Below are positions 36,345 to 46,307 of a DNA stretch of 64,000 bases, piece by piece; the stretch's first letter is position 1, and every line of letters begins with the position of its first letter. The position numbers and the translations under genes were made by a program. The stretch spans positions 1,798,001-1,862,000 of the forward strand of contig WBMQ01000004.1 of assembly GCA_016630905.1 (NCBI GenBank), in the 5' to 3' direction. Under the pieces are notes generated by a model that worked only from the letters and a program-made list of their open reading frames with translations, had not been told where the DNA came from and did no database searches. The stretch is from Capillidium heterosporum. Lineage: Eukaryota; Entomophthoromycota; Entomophthoromycetes; Entomophthorales; Capillidiaceae.

Positions 36345-37003
36345 TAGAGGTGTGTGTGTCGTAACCGCTCTTTTATCGAGTAAAATTTAAAGTCTTTATA
36401 CTTTGTGATGGTATTGTGAACTTTGACCAGTGTTGCTGGATTGTAGGCAAATTTACTGTGGCTACCCTAGCTATACTAAGATAACATGTATGGCTATGTT
36501 TTCTGAATACTCTATAATTTTATATTTTAAGCTTATAGCTCTTTGGGTGGTAAAGAAATTGACATCACTGTCTATACCACCTTATCAATTTGCCACAAAT
36601 TTATACCGAGTTAAAGACTAATAGCAATAACCTTTATAACTCTACTAAGCTAAAATATATTCATCCTTTACTTGCAAACACTATTTTGCTCATCTAAAAG
36701 AATTCAATAGATTATCCCATCCTTGTAAATAGTACATTACTTGACAATAATCTTAGCATCAAAAACTACAAAGCTTCTACTCCAAAATAAAAATATTCAT
36801 AAACCATAGATTTCAACATCAAAAATTTTAAAAGATAGTATTAATTAACCATTTACTCCAATAGAAATAGCCTATAAGTAAAAGCTGGTGAGACTCGATC
36901 CCACTTATATCCAAGATATAAAGCTAAAGTAAAAGGCACGTCTAGCGTACCACATAAAGCAAGACAAGAAAAGAAAATTAGTTACGGGTAGGCTTGAAAA
37001 CAT
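36345..37003. other. Convergent 3' region with three hairpins
   Basis: Lies between the 3' ends of the helicase (plus) and the Num1-like gene (minus). It is mostly AT-rich. Around 36887-36951 three perfect or near-perfect hairpins follow one another, one with a tRNA T-arm-like sequence (see findings). No gene is called. Confidence 0.5.
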
Positions 37004-39013
37004 CTACCACTTAGGCTTGGTACTCAAGAAGGATCTGCGCTTCAGACTCTTGAATCTACTGCTTGAAGCATCGTCTTGGCTCGCTTGGTCGATATCCTCT
37101 TGTCGGATACGGTCGACATACAAGTTGACTTTGGTGTTCAAATTACGCTTGCCGAGATGTAGGTTGGTAAGAGCCAAGACCCAAGTCTCGTGGCGGGACC
37201 CATCAACCAACTTGAACTTGATGCTCCGCGAGTTCATGCTAGTTTCAATGACGATACTCAAATCGGGGAGCTTAGCCAAATCGATGTTGCTGGAGTTGGA
37301 ATCCAATTGATTGTAAGCGATGGGGTCGGCGATGACTCTTATGGAGCGGATAGGGATGGACTTAGTGCGGAACCAGGTGTCTTTAGAGGTACTGAAGGCA
37401 GATGGGTGCAAATGCTTCTTGGACCAGGCTATCGATTTGTTCTGAGGGTCGACCCACAGGTATCGCAGATGACGCTTCTCAGAGCCTAGCAGTGAGCGGC
37501 TTGATTTCAAGACGATTTCACCTACTGCGACGGCGTGGATGGCTAATGCGACGGCGGTGTGGTCGAAATCATCGTTGAGGTCGTGGAGCGTAGAGGATAC
37601 AGGGGAGTTGGTATTGACTACGATGGGTTCGAACTTGAGCTTAGAGCGCGAGGGCATCGTGTGCAGCTTGGGGGAGGCTGGACTACGTACGGGGGTAACG
37701 GTGTTGGACCGAGGCCGGTTGGAGTTGGATCTACCATTCAACCGCTGTTGGGTCTGCTTACGGTTGCGTTGGGTCTTGTTCTCGACCTCTACCTGAACTT
37801 TATTATTCTTTATGGCTTCCAAGTTCTCAGTGTTGTCAAGAGTCAATTTGGTCTGCTGTAGGAACTGTTCGGTGTCCTGGAAGTTACCGGTGGAGACACG
37901 ACGATGGACTGACTCGGGTTGAGGCTCCGTCTTGGGTTGGTAGTTGATCAGGGCTAGTGAGCGGTGCTTGCGATAGCTGTGCTCGTTGTAGTTGTTACGT
38001 ACCGAGCGCGTCAAATCGGCGATGACGTTGGTCAGTTGACCTGGCAGGTCCAAATTCTCCTCGATCTCAGCTTGAGTTTGTGGTGTCAAGGGGTTACTTT
38101 CGATGACTTCGCGGAAAGGTTTGAGTTGATAGCCACCGGAGCTGTAGGCTGAGTTGCGTTTACTGGGGATGGCATCCAAAGGTGGAGCTAAGGATTCGAG
38201 AGACTGGGTGAACTGGTAGTGGTTGGGGTTGGATGAGGTCAGCTGTTTAGGGGTGGGTTCATTATCGAGTTCATCATCGTGATTCGGTTGCCAGCTAGAC
38301 CGGTTGCTGGGACTGAGACTACTGGTGTGGAAGGTATCTTGAGTGAGACGCAATCCTTTGGTACGCATGGGGCTGCCTTCAGCCTTGCTTGTAGACGGTG
38401 GGGAATAAGCCGGGAAGGTAAGTCGGTTTAGTGCTTCGGCGTTCTGGTTAAACATATGCTTGTAGTGATCCAGTTCGGAGGTCAAAGACTCTGACTGTTC
38501 TTTGTAGAATCGGTGGGCCTGCTCCGACTTTTTGTGAGATTTAACTAGCTTATCAACCTCATTCTGCAGCTCGCTAATTCTCAGCTCCAAATCTTCGATC
38601 TTGTCGTCTTTGTGGTCGACCATACGCACCAGCTTACGGCAGTTATTAGTGATCTGGTTCCGATCCTCCAAATACTTGTCGCAGTCCTGCTTCAGCGCCT
38701 GCTGCCTTTTCAAGTTCCCTTTGAAGCTAGACAGTAGTACGTTCGATTGAACTAAAAGGACGGTAGATAAGTTGGTCAAGGTATCCAAAGCTTTAGTAGG
38801 ACGTAAGCTCTCGGTACGTCTACAGGACTGTTCCAAAACATCGATGGCCTCGTTGATCTCCTCGGCGAAGAAGCTAGGCTGGTACTGGGACCATACCTTC
38901 TGCACCTCGTAGTTGAGTGGGAAGGCCAAGTTGAACTGGTGATAGGACTGGCAAAAGTCCTGGATCTTGGTTAGTGTACGTAACAGCTGGTCGGTCTCGT
39001 TAAGTTCGGTCAT
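37004..39013 (-). CDS. Num1/Mcp5-like cortical PH protein
   Basis: A single exon of 669 residues with no frame break. The N-terminal ~200 residues are helical with a long coiled coil (residues about 110-195, KLVRMVDHKDDKIEDLELRI). A Ser/Pro/Asn-rich disordered middle (about 205-490) follows. A pleckstrin-homology domain at about 500-625 contains RHLRYLWVDPQNKSIAWSKK and ends with ETWVLALTNLH. The LRYLWVDP...IAWS signature is that of the Mcp5/Num1 C-terminal PH family, fungal proteins that bind PI(4,5)P2 at the cortex and anchor dynein and mitochondria. The N-terminal coiled coil is the part that contacts partners in those proteins. At 669 residues it is much shorter than yeast Num1 and closer in size to fission yeast Mcp5. 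Confidence 0.85.
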   Translation of the reverse strand: MTELNETDQLLRTLTKIQDFCQSYHQFNLAFPLNYEVQKVWSQYQPSFFAEEINEAIDVLEQSCRRTESLRPTKALDTLTNLSTVLLVQSNVLLSSFKGNLKRQQALKQDCDKYLEDRNQITNNCRKLVRMVDHKDDKIEDLELRISELQNEVDKLVKSHKKSEQAHRFYKEQSESLTSELDHYKHMFNQNAEALNRLTFPAYSPPSTSKAEGSPMRTKGLRLTQDTFHTSSLSPSNRSSWQPNHDDELDNEPTPKQLTSSNPNHYQFTQSLESLAPPLDAIPSKRNSAYSSGGYQLKPFREVIESNPLTPQTQAEIEENLDLPGQLTNVIADLTRSVRNNYNEHSYRKHRSLALINYQPKTEPQPESVHRRVSTGNFQDTEQFLQQTKLTLDNTENLEAIKNNKVQVEVENKTQRNRKQTQQRLNGRSNSNRPRSNTVTPVRSPASPKLHTMPSRSKLKFEPIVVNTNSPVSSTLHDLNDDFDHTAVALAIHAVAVGEIVLKSSRSLLGSEKRHLRYLWVDPQNKSIAWSKKHLHPSAFSTSKDTWFRTKSIPIRSIRVIADPIAYNQLDSNSSNIDLAKLPDLSIVIETSMNSRSIKFKLVDGSRHETWVLALTNLHLGKRNLNTKVNLYVDRIRQEDIDQASQDDASSSRFKSLKRRSFLSTKPKW

Positions 39014-40370
39014 CTTGCCTAGGTTGGAGACTAAGCCGATCAGTTTCTCGCACTCGAATCGATATCAAAATTTAAATTTAGTTGAATAGCTTGGCTGCAA
39101 AGCTATTTATAAAATCTCCAGAAAGCTGTCTGTTTTACCCCTTAAGACTAACTTGTTACTGCCTTGTACTGGACAGGAACTACTTGGAAAGTTGACTTGA
39201 GCAAAGAAAGTTTATTGAAAAGGTGCTTCTCAACTCAAACTTTATAGCTTTTGGGAACTCGACTCAAGCAATTCTAGAGGTGTAAGGTGTTCACTAAATT
39301 GATTGGTTTTGGATGGGAGTGGAATAAGCTTTTTCGGTAAATTTCTTCGAGGTGCATAAGGTTTAATTTAGATTTTCTTCAAGGCTTGTGATGCAATCAG
39401 TTGACCACCTTAAAGCATTTCCCAGCTTTTTACTCGTCATTTGCTTTCTTCAATAGACGGCTATCAGCGTGTTGGCTGGAAGAATACATCCACATATCTA
39501 GAATTTTATATTCAAAACAACACCTAGTCTATTCTGAATCCACCCAAATATATGAGTGGTTGAAAAATAGTTTTTACACCAAGGTTCGATACCACCCTTT
39601 GTTTTTGGATCTTCAAGTAAAACTTTGAGAACATATTCCTCTTCCTTACTAATTCCAAAAGTATCTCAACAAGGAACTCAAAACCTTCCACATCGAGCTA
39701 CCAATACATTTTGAATCATATGTACCTGCTTAGTATAGGTATCTGTTTAAAAGCAGACCTATTAGTAATCCTGGAGTAGTATTACATAAACTCCGGTCTT
39801 CGAATGCTCTTCCGTCGATGCTAGAGCAATATAGGCTTAATAAAGCAGTGTTAAAAATAGAGTATTGGTACAGAGGTACCAGCCAAAATGGTATATTGTC
39901 TAAATATGGATAAGGTCAACTCCGGAAATGGCATTTTTACTTTGGATTCCATTTCAAATGGAGGATGTAGAAGTATAGTTGAGACGCATCTACCCCATAT
40001 GGGCCGATGGCTGCCTAGGTCTTGAAGTCAAATCCATAGCCTGTAGACAAGCAAACAGGGATTCAATGTAGAATTTGTCTAGGTTGGTCAGCCATTATTC
40101 CTAATTTATTTAGACATCGATATTATTCTAGCTAAACACTCTGGCTTTAAAAATAGATAACGATAGCTGTCTAGGGATCTTCCGACTCAATATTCCACTC
40201 TTTTATGCTTCATCCGTCAGACTGCCCTATACTCTGATCCAAAAAATATTTCTAGTCAGCTATCTTACTGAACCATAATTCAACGTACATTTTCACACAC
40301 TAAAGAATACCACTAACATTTAGCATCATTAAAAATACATCTAACTCTGTAAAAGCTTTTATTACTATTC
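39014..40370. other. Intergenic, promoter of Num1-like gene
   Basis: 1.36 kb between the start of the Num1-like gene and the 3' end of the Cys-rich gene (both minus). No coding exon is supportable. The 75-codon frame at 39401 resembles nothing I know. Confidence 0.5.
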
Positions 40371-42693
40371 CTATTTATCACAATCCTCAATGTCGATCCC
40401 ATCGGGGCAGTTCCCTTTAGCATCACGCCTCTGGCAAGCCCACAGGCTGGTAGGGGAATCACGACTCAATGGTGTCCAACAAGGTTTTTCAGACGATTCC
40501 AAATAGGTTAGATTCTTTTCTTTGACGATACATATAGCTTTAGTGGAAGGGCATTTAGGTCTGGTGATCTTTAAGCCACAGTCCTTATTACCTAAGGTAC
40601 CTAAGGGGCAGTTGGTACCAACTTTTTCCAAGCATTGCCAAGAGGTATCTTTAGCTAACCAGCATAGATCGGCATGGCTGTCTTTGTAGTAGAGGGTACG
40701 ACCTTGATACGTGCACTGGGTACTATCCAACTCATCCGAAGTAGGACACAACGAGACATCGGGTAAGTCGAACGTACATGTAGATAGATCCAACTGGTCG
40801 GTAGCACAGGTTCCATTGTTACGACTGAAGCAACTCCACTTATCGCCTTCCGGCTTCCAACAGGGATAGCTGTCGCTAAGGCCGGCGTAGACGTTATCCT
40901 GATTGGTACATCCCTCAAAGTAGTTGGTAGGGCAACTGATCTTGGTATTGGATTTGAAGGTACACTTTGTGACATCTACACTATCCACTCTACAACCTAA
41001 CTTGGGATTGATGGGAGACCTACACTTCCAGTACTTGTCCTTAGTGGGTGGTAACCAACACTTGAACTTGGTAGGCTTGTTGGCGGTGTAGATAGTGGTT
41101 CCTAACTTGCATTGAGCATCCCCATCTACAGGACACTTTGGCCTTTCTGGTAACTTCAAATTGCAGGTGGTGACATCTACCGAATCGGCGCTACATTTGT
41201 CTTCAACTTTAGGCTTGCACAGCCATTTTCCATCTGGTTGCCTGGTGAAGCATACGTCTACTTTGACCTCTCCAGCCAACTGAACCTTGCGTTCGTTGAT
41301 ACAGGCGGTAAAATAGGTAGGTGGGCATTCGACCGGTTTAGGTTTTGTCAATTGTATTTGAGGGCAGTTTTTTCGTAAGTTGAGGTGACCCGGCTGGCAA
41401 TACCTTTCAGCTTTAGCCTCGCAGTGCCAATCCCCCTCCTCATCCCTACTCCAACAGGGGTATTCTCCCGGATCGCCAGCTAGTACTTTGAGGTCCTCCT
41501 CGATGATATCAAACTTGGAGGCTACGTTAATAGCCTTGGATTTAGGCTTCAGAATACAGGTCGTCAAGTAGTCGCTGGGACATTTGGGTAGTTTGGGGTA
41601 GCATATGGAGATATCCACCTCCCTATCGGTACAACTGGCATCTATATCAATATGACGGCAGCCATACCTCCCATTAGCTTTCAAGAACCAGCAGCGGGGT
41701 TGGGTAGCGTTGGAATAGATCTCGTAGACCTTATCTTGTAACGTACAAGTGGTATCCCGTTTAGGACAAGGTATCTTCTTGGGTAGATCACAACTGTCGA
41801 TGTCGAAACTCTCATCGTCGCACTTGTCATTCACCTTGTCAGCACAGGACCAACCCAAGATAGTGTCAGTCCAACACTTGGGAACATCCAACTGATTGGC
41901 AAAGTACCTTACCCCATCCTTAACACATCGATCTAAAGTAGTTGGGCACTTTTGGACCCGACTTACACAAACTAACGTCCATCTCACCGGCTAAACAGCT
42001 GCCGTTAGCCTTGACGTTGCAACGGTACTTGCCCTTCTCAGCTTCATGGCGTTTCCAACACTGATACTGGGGACGGAGTAAGGAATCGGGGCTAATTATT
42101 TCGTCGTCGCTGTTGATGCAGTCCATGATCTTGAAATTAACCGGGCATTGACTTTCGATCGTTGCATGGCATTCGGTAATATCTGTAAAGCCGTATTGAC
42201 ATTTTTCGTTGATGGGATCGCTACACTGCCAGATTTTGGATTGGTTGGGGAAGTTCTCTGGCAGGTCGTCCTTGGAAACGAAGGCGATATCCCGCCAACA
42301 AGTTGGAATATCTAGGTCACTGAAAGAATAGTATTGACCGTTCAAATAGCATTGGTTTTGATTGGTAGGGCAAGTTGCCATTTTAGGTGCTGGTACTGGT
42401 GCTGGTGTAGAGTTCAAAATAGGTTTCTTGATCGGGCACAATTTAAATATATCTATATAGGTTGAAGGACAGCTTTCATCCGATCCGTCATTACTTTTAG
42501 CCTGTAAGTTAGATTTGCAACGCCAAACTTTATCCTCCCGCTTCCAACAGTTGGGTACCTTCAAATTCGACAAGTCATAAGTCTTGGAGTTGTCATCCAG
42601 ACAACTGGAGGATTGAATTGGACAGTTGGGCCTGTATGTTGTACAGCTAACTGAAGTTAGCAAGGTTAGGGTCAGTAACTCTTCTAGCCGCAT
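40371..42693 (-). CDS. Secreted protein of eleven six-Cys modules
   Basis: A single exon of about 773 residues once one extra base (G near 41949) is skipped. I chose the ATG at 42693; the frame opens upstream only with TTG. Residues 1-17 (MRLEELLTLTLLTSVSC) look like a short signal peptide. The rest is eleven tandem modules of about 55-75 residues with the pattern CP-x(5-10)-C ... CW-x(n)-W-x-C ... C-x(n)-D-[VIL]-x-x-C, six Cys each. Trp normally follows the third Cys (module 7 has CF). Linkers are Lys/Pro-rich and there is no anchor at the C terminus. Even Cys numbers suggest disulfides and an extracellular or wall location. The frame changes between modules 3 and 4, yet the pattern runs straight across (CKSGPK/CPTTLDRC). 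I do not recognise this as a named domain. Confidence 0.85.
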
Positions 42694-43645
42694 CTCTAAC
42701 TCTATCAAAGATTAAAATTGGTTTTCTGGTCATGGTAGTTGACTTGACTTTATAACTTTTGATCTTCATCTATAAAATGAATTTGATGCTGATAAGCTGT
42801 TGATTTTCATGGAAGTTGACAGGTTTGAGAATGTATATTTTTGGAAAAACTGATTGGTAGTTTTAAATTAGCTAGATTTCTAAGTATCTATATTTTGGAA
42901 TATTCTACCAACTTATACTAAATGTATTAATGGTGGCCATTGTAATATTTCGAAATGAGTACTATACTACTTTGCTCATAATTGATGGGATATTTTAAGC
43001 CTATTTTTAATAAATATTTATAAAATCTTGCAAACTGAACTATATTAAGTTTGGACAGAATAGTACTATTGGAAAATATTTATAAATTTGATACTTTCGA
43101 TATGAGACGAAGAATAAGTGCAATATTCATACACAAAATTGTACTACTACACCTTGTTATGGAATTTAAATATATATACTTGGATAAAGCTATCTACACG
43201 CCCTTCAACCACCTACAATTATATCTTCATTCATCATGCATAAGCTGCGCAAGTTTTTTGCTACCTGTCTTTAACACATGCCTCGTTTGCTAGCTTTAAT
43301 ACAATCAGAAAATGAAGCTAATGAGTTACTAATATATGATTTAAATGGTGTCTATATAAATATTAAAACACTGATATCTACCTTGAAAAATTTTACGATC
43401 GATCTCGAAAACATAATTGCATAGGCTTTTAATTGCTTCTTCCCCGCCTTATACGATCTAAGAAGCTAAACATCGCAAAATTGATAGAAAAGTAAGGAGT
43501 TTAAGGAAAATGGAAAAGAAGGCTTCCTATTTTATTAAACTTTATAATAAAAGGGGCAAAATCCTGCCTGTATGATAAAAAGCAATGCAGTATATATAGG
43601 AGGTAGTAGAAAACATCTTTACCATTCTCTTGTACGACTTCAAAA
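42694..43645. promoter_or_regulatory. Divergent intergenic region, Cys-rich/TBC genes
   Basis: 952 bp between two divergent genes, so both promoters should lie here. It is AT-rich. The 80-codon frame at 43051 has no recognisable features. Confidence 0.5.
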
Positions 43646-45148
43646 ATGCAGGCTGAAAACCTAACTACTAATAGAATCGATCACCTATCTACGTTGCAGC
43701 CTATAGAGGATGAGATTGAAGGCAACTTGTTGAGATGGCCTGGTCCAGCCCCTATCAATAACTTGACCTCTACGCCGAGAACCTGCCTACCGACGCAACC
43801 TATTCAACTTGACGAAAAGGCTTTGAAAGTTGAGGCTATCGAGGAAGCAATTGCAGCCAACGATAAATTTAAACTGGTTGAATTAGCAAAAACTAAATAT
43901 GGGTTCATGAATAATGGCTTGAGATACAAAGCTTGGTAAGTTTATTTAATATTTTAATTGATTTTAATGATATGCTTTTTATATTGTCATTGTAGGCCTA
44001 TCCTGTTGAACAGTGAGTTGAACCACAGCCGTAAGAGTAAACAGAATGAGAAGTTGGATGTAGAGCTTGTTGAGAAGGAGTGTCAGCTCTGCTACAAAGC
44101 TTTCCCTAGAAAGTTTTCTAGTAGTAAGGAAGATGGTAATTTGCGACAGTACAAACGTAAGGAGCTATACAAGTTGGTGGTCTCGGCTTTCTTACGGGAA
44201 CCTAAATTGGATTACTACAAAGTATAGCTTTTAATATACTCTCATACTAATCTTATATAACATAGGGATACAGCGAATTGGTATCAGTTATATCACTAGT
44301 GCTGTTAAAGAAAAAGGTCGATGGTATAAGATGTGCCAACTCCATCCAAAACTTAAACTTGTTTCTGTTGCTACCTTACCTTACTGGCAATGTCTATCAA
44401 CTTCTCCCCATTTTAAATGTCATACCAAAGCTCTTGGAGAAGTTAGATAAGAAGTTGAAGATCAAGTTGGAGAGCATCAACTTCAACTTCCAAGTTTTGG
44501 TTAAGCAACTGAGTGGCTGGTTCCTAAGTTGGACCAGAAGCTTGAAAGTGGCGACTCGGTTCTTTGATGTACTACTGACCCAGAACTGTGACTTCAGTTA
44601 CTACATGTTGGTTGCGGTAAATATTTTGTATTAGCAGTATCATATTTATTCCTGTTATATAGGTCCTGTTGACCTACAGCAAAGATATCATCGAGCAAGT
44701 AGACGCCTATAAAGCCTCTGAATCTATCAAAGGGTTCAAATTGAAGTTAAATATTGAGGAGGAGGATAGGGACACCATAGTAGATCTAAGTTCCAAATTA
44801 CAAGGCCAATATCCACTCGCTATCTTGACCAAAAAGTTCAAACTCAACGTCAATTTGGACAGTCTGTATTTAACCAATACCACTAACATTCAGATCGACG
44901 ACTTGGAAGCCTACAAGTTCAACTACTTGAAAGTTCAGAACAAGATCGACAACATATTAATCTTACGAAGTATCAACATGGAACAAGGCTGTGGTGATGA
45001 CGAACGATGTACTCTGTTGATCAACAAGGCGAAGCAGGAAAACGTGAAGTTGAAAGGTAAAGCTGATAGTTGGGGCAACCTTTGGTTAATAAGTTTTATC
45101 GTCACTGTAGGTATCGTGGGCTTAGGGTGGAACTGGTTTAAGCATTAG
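43646..45148 (+). CDS. TBC-domain protein with C-terminal anchor (Gyp8/TBC1D20-like)
   Basis: The exons are 43646-43935, 43996-44221, 44266-44616 and 44663-45148 (introns 44-60 bp), 450 residues, all in frame. Residues about 85-330 match the TBC (Rab-GAP) fold: NNGLRYKAWPILLN, LDVELVEKECQLCYKAFP, LDYYKGYSELVSVISLVLL and the helical block VKQLSGWFLSWTRS...ATRFFDVLL. A hydrophobic segment near the C terminus (LWLISFIVTVGIVGLGW) with a short basic tail makes it tail-anchored, as in Gyp8 and TBC1D20, which act on ER/Golgi Rab1/Ypt1. The two catalytic fingers appear to be absent: YxQ reads YYK, and the usual R in LDVxRS is missing. It may therefore bind a Rab without strong GAP activity. The subfamily call is moderate. 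Confidence 0.82.
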
Positions 45149-46307
45149 TCTGATGATTTTTGGATCGTAGGTAGTGGTACATTTTGGGCCATGGTTTCTT
45201 AATAGGGTTTTCGATTGACATTATATATGATTCTATTGTGGTATATTTCACTAAAGTTAATACTGTAATTTATTGCTCTGCCCATTGTGCTTATATTTTA
45301 AAGATGTAATATCATTATAAACTACAGTTTAATTTAAAAAAGTTAATAGTATCTATAGTTTTTGTCCAAAGAGTATATCCTGAATATCAATTCAAAAGAT
45401 ATCAAACTGCTTCGTCTACATTCTGTAGTTAGTACGATGTTACTCAACCAGACTCATAAGTAAATAAACTACTATATGGCTTAAAGCTTTTGTAAACAGC
45501 CTCTCCTCTAAGTATTTCTCACTCGAATATTTTATAGAAATTCAAATTGATAATACATAGCCTACTATTTCCAAATCTTTATATCAAATTGATCGAAGCT
45601 TAAGCAGCATGCCTTCAGCCACTAGCAAAAGTTTTAACCCATACTTGTCCTTATAGTATTTAAGTCTATGGAGGATACTACTAAATAATGTACTATCGAT
45701 ATAGGTTGGCTCTGTTCCTAACATCTATAGTTTAAAATTTATCAACAATTTTCCACTTGATATCTATTATCTTTGAATGGGAATGTCGAGTGTTTCACAA
45801 CAGTTGACCAATATGGCTAGCTACAGTACTATATCGCTATACTCTATATTACAGTGTCAGTTTAACCCTATAACGATTTCGATATGTCAGAAATCCTTTA
45901 TCTTTTGATTACTTTCAAATTATACTTTCATTTACATCTCCCCTACAACGATGGTCAAGTTATATTCTTATTGAACTCTTCCAACAAATTTATTTAACCT
46001 GACCTGTACAGAAAGGGTTTAACTAATAGTTATATAGTCAAGAGGTCTTTATTGAATATAGTTATTTACAGACAATTCAAGCTAAAAGTTATTGATTTAA
46101 AATGTTACGCCTTATTCCGGAATAAATCCACATTTCATTATGCTTCATTCAATTAAGCTACAGATTATTTTGGAACAAAGTCCATCCAATTTCCCAAAAG
46201 ATGCAAAAATTTTATAAACCAATCAGCTTGATATAATTTATATTTAAGCCTACATCAACCAAAATTTTTGATATTCAATAACCACTTTTAAAGAATACTA
46301 GTTCAAG
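45149..46307. other. Intergenic, AT-rich
   Basis: Lies between the TBC gene and NOP2 (both plus). No exon or RNA gene is supportable. It includes the NOP2 promoter close to 46300. Confidence 0.5.
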
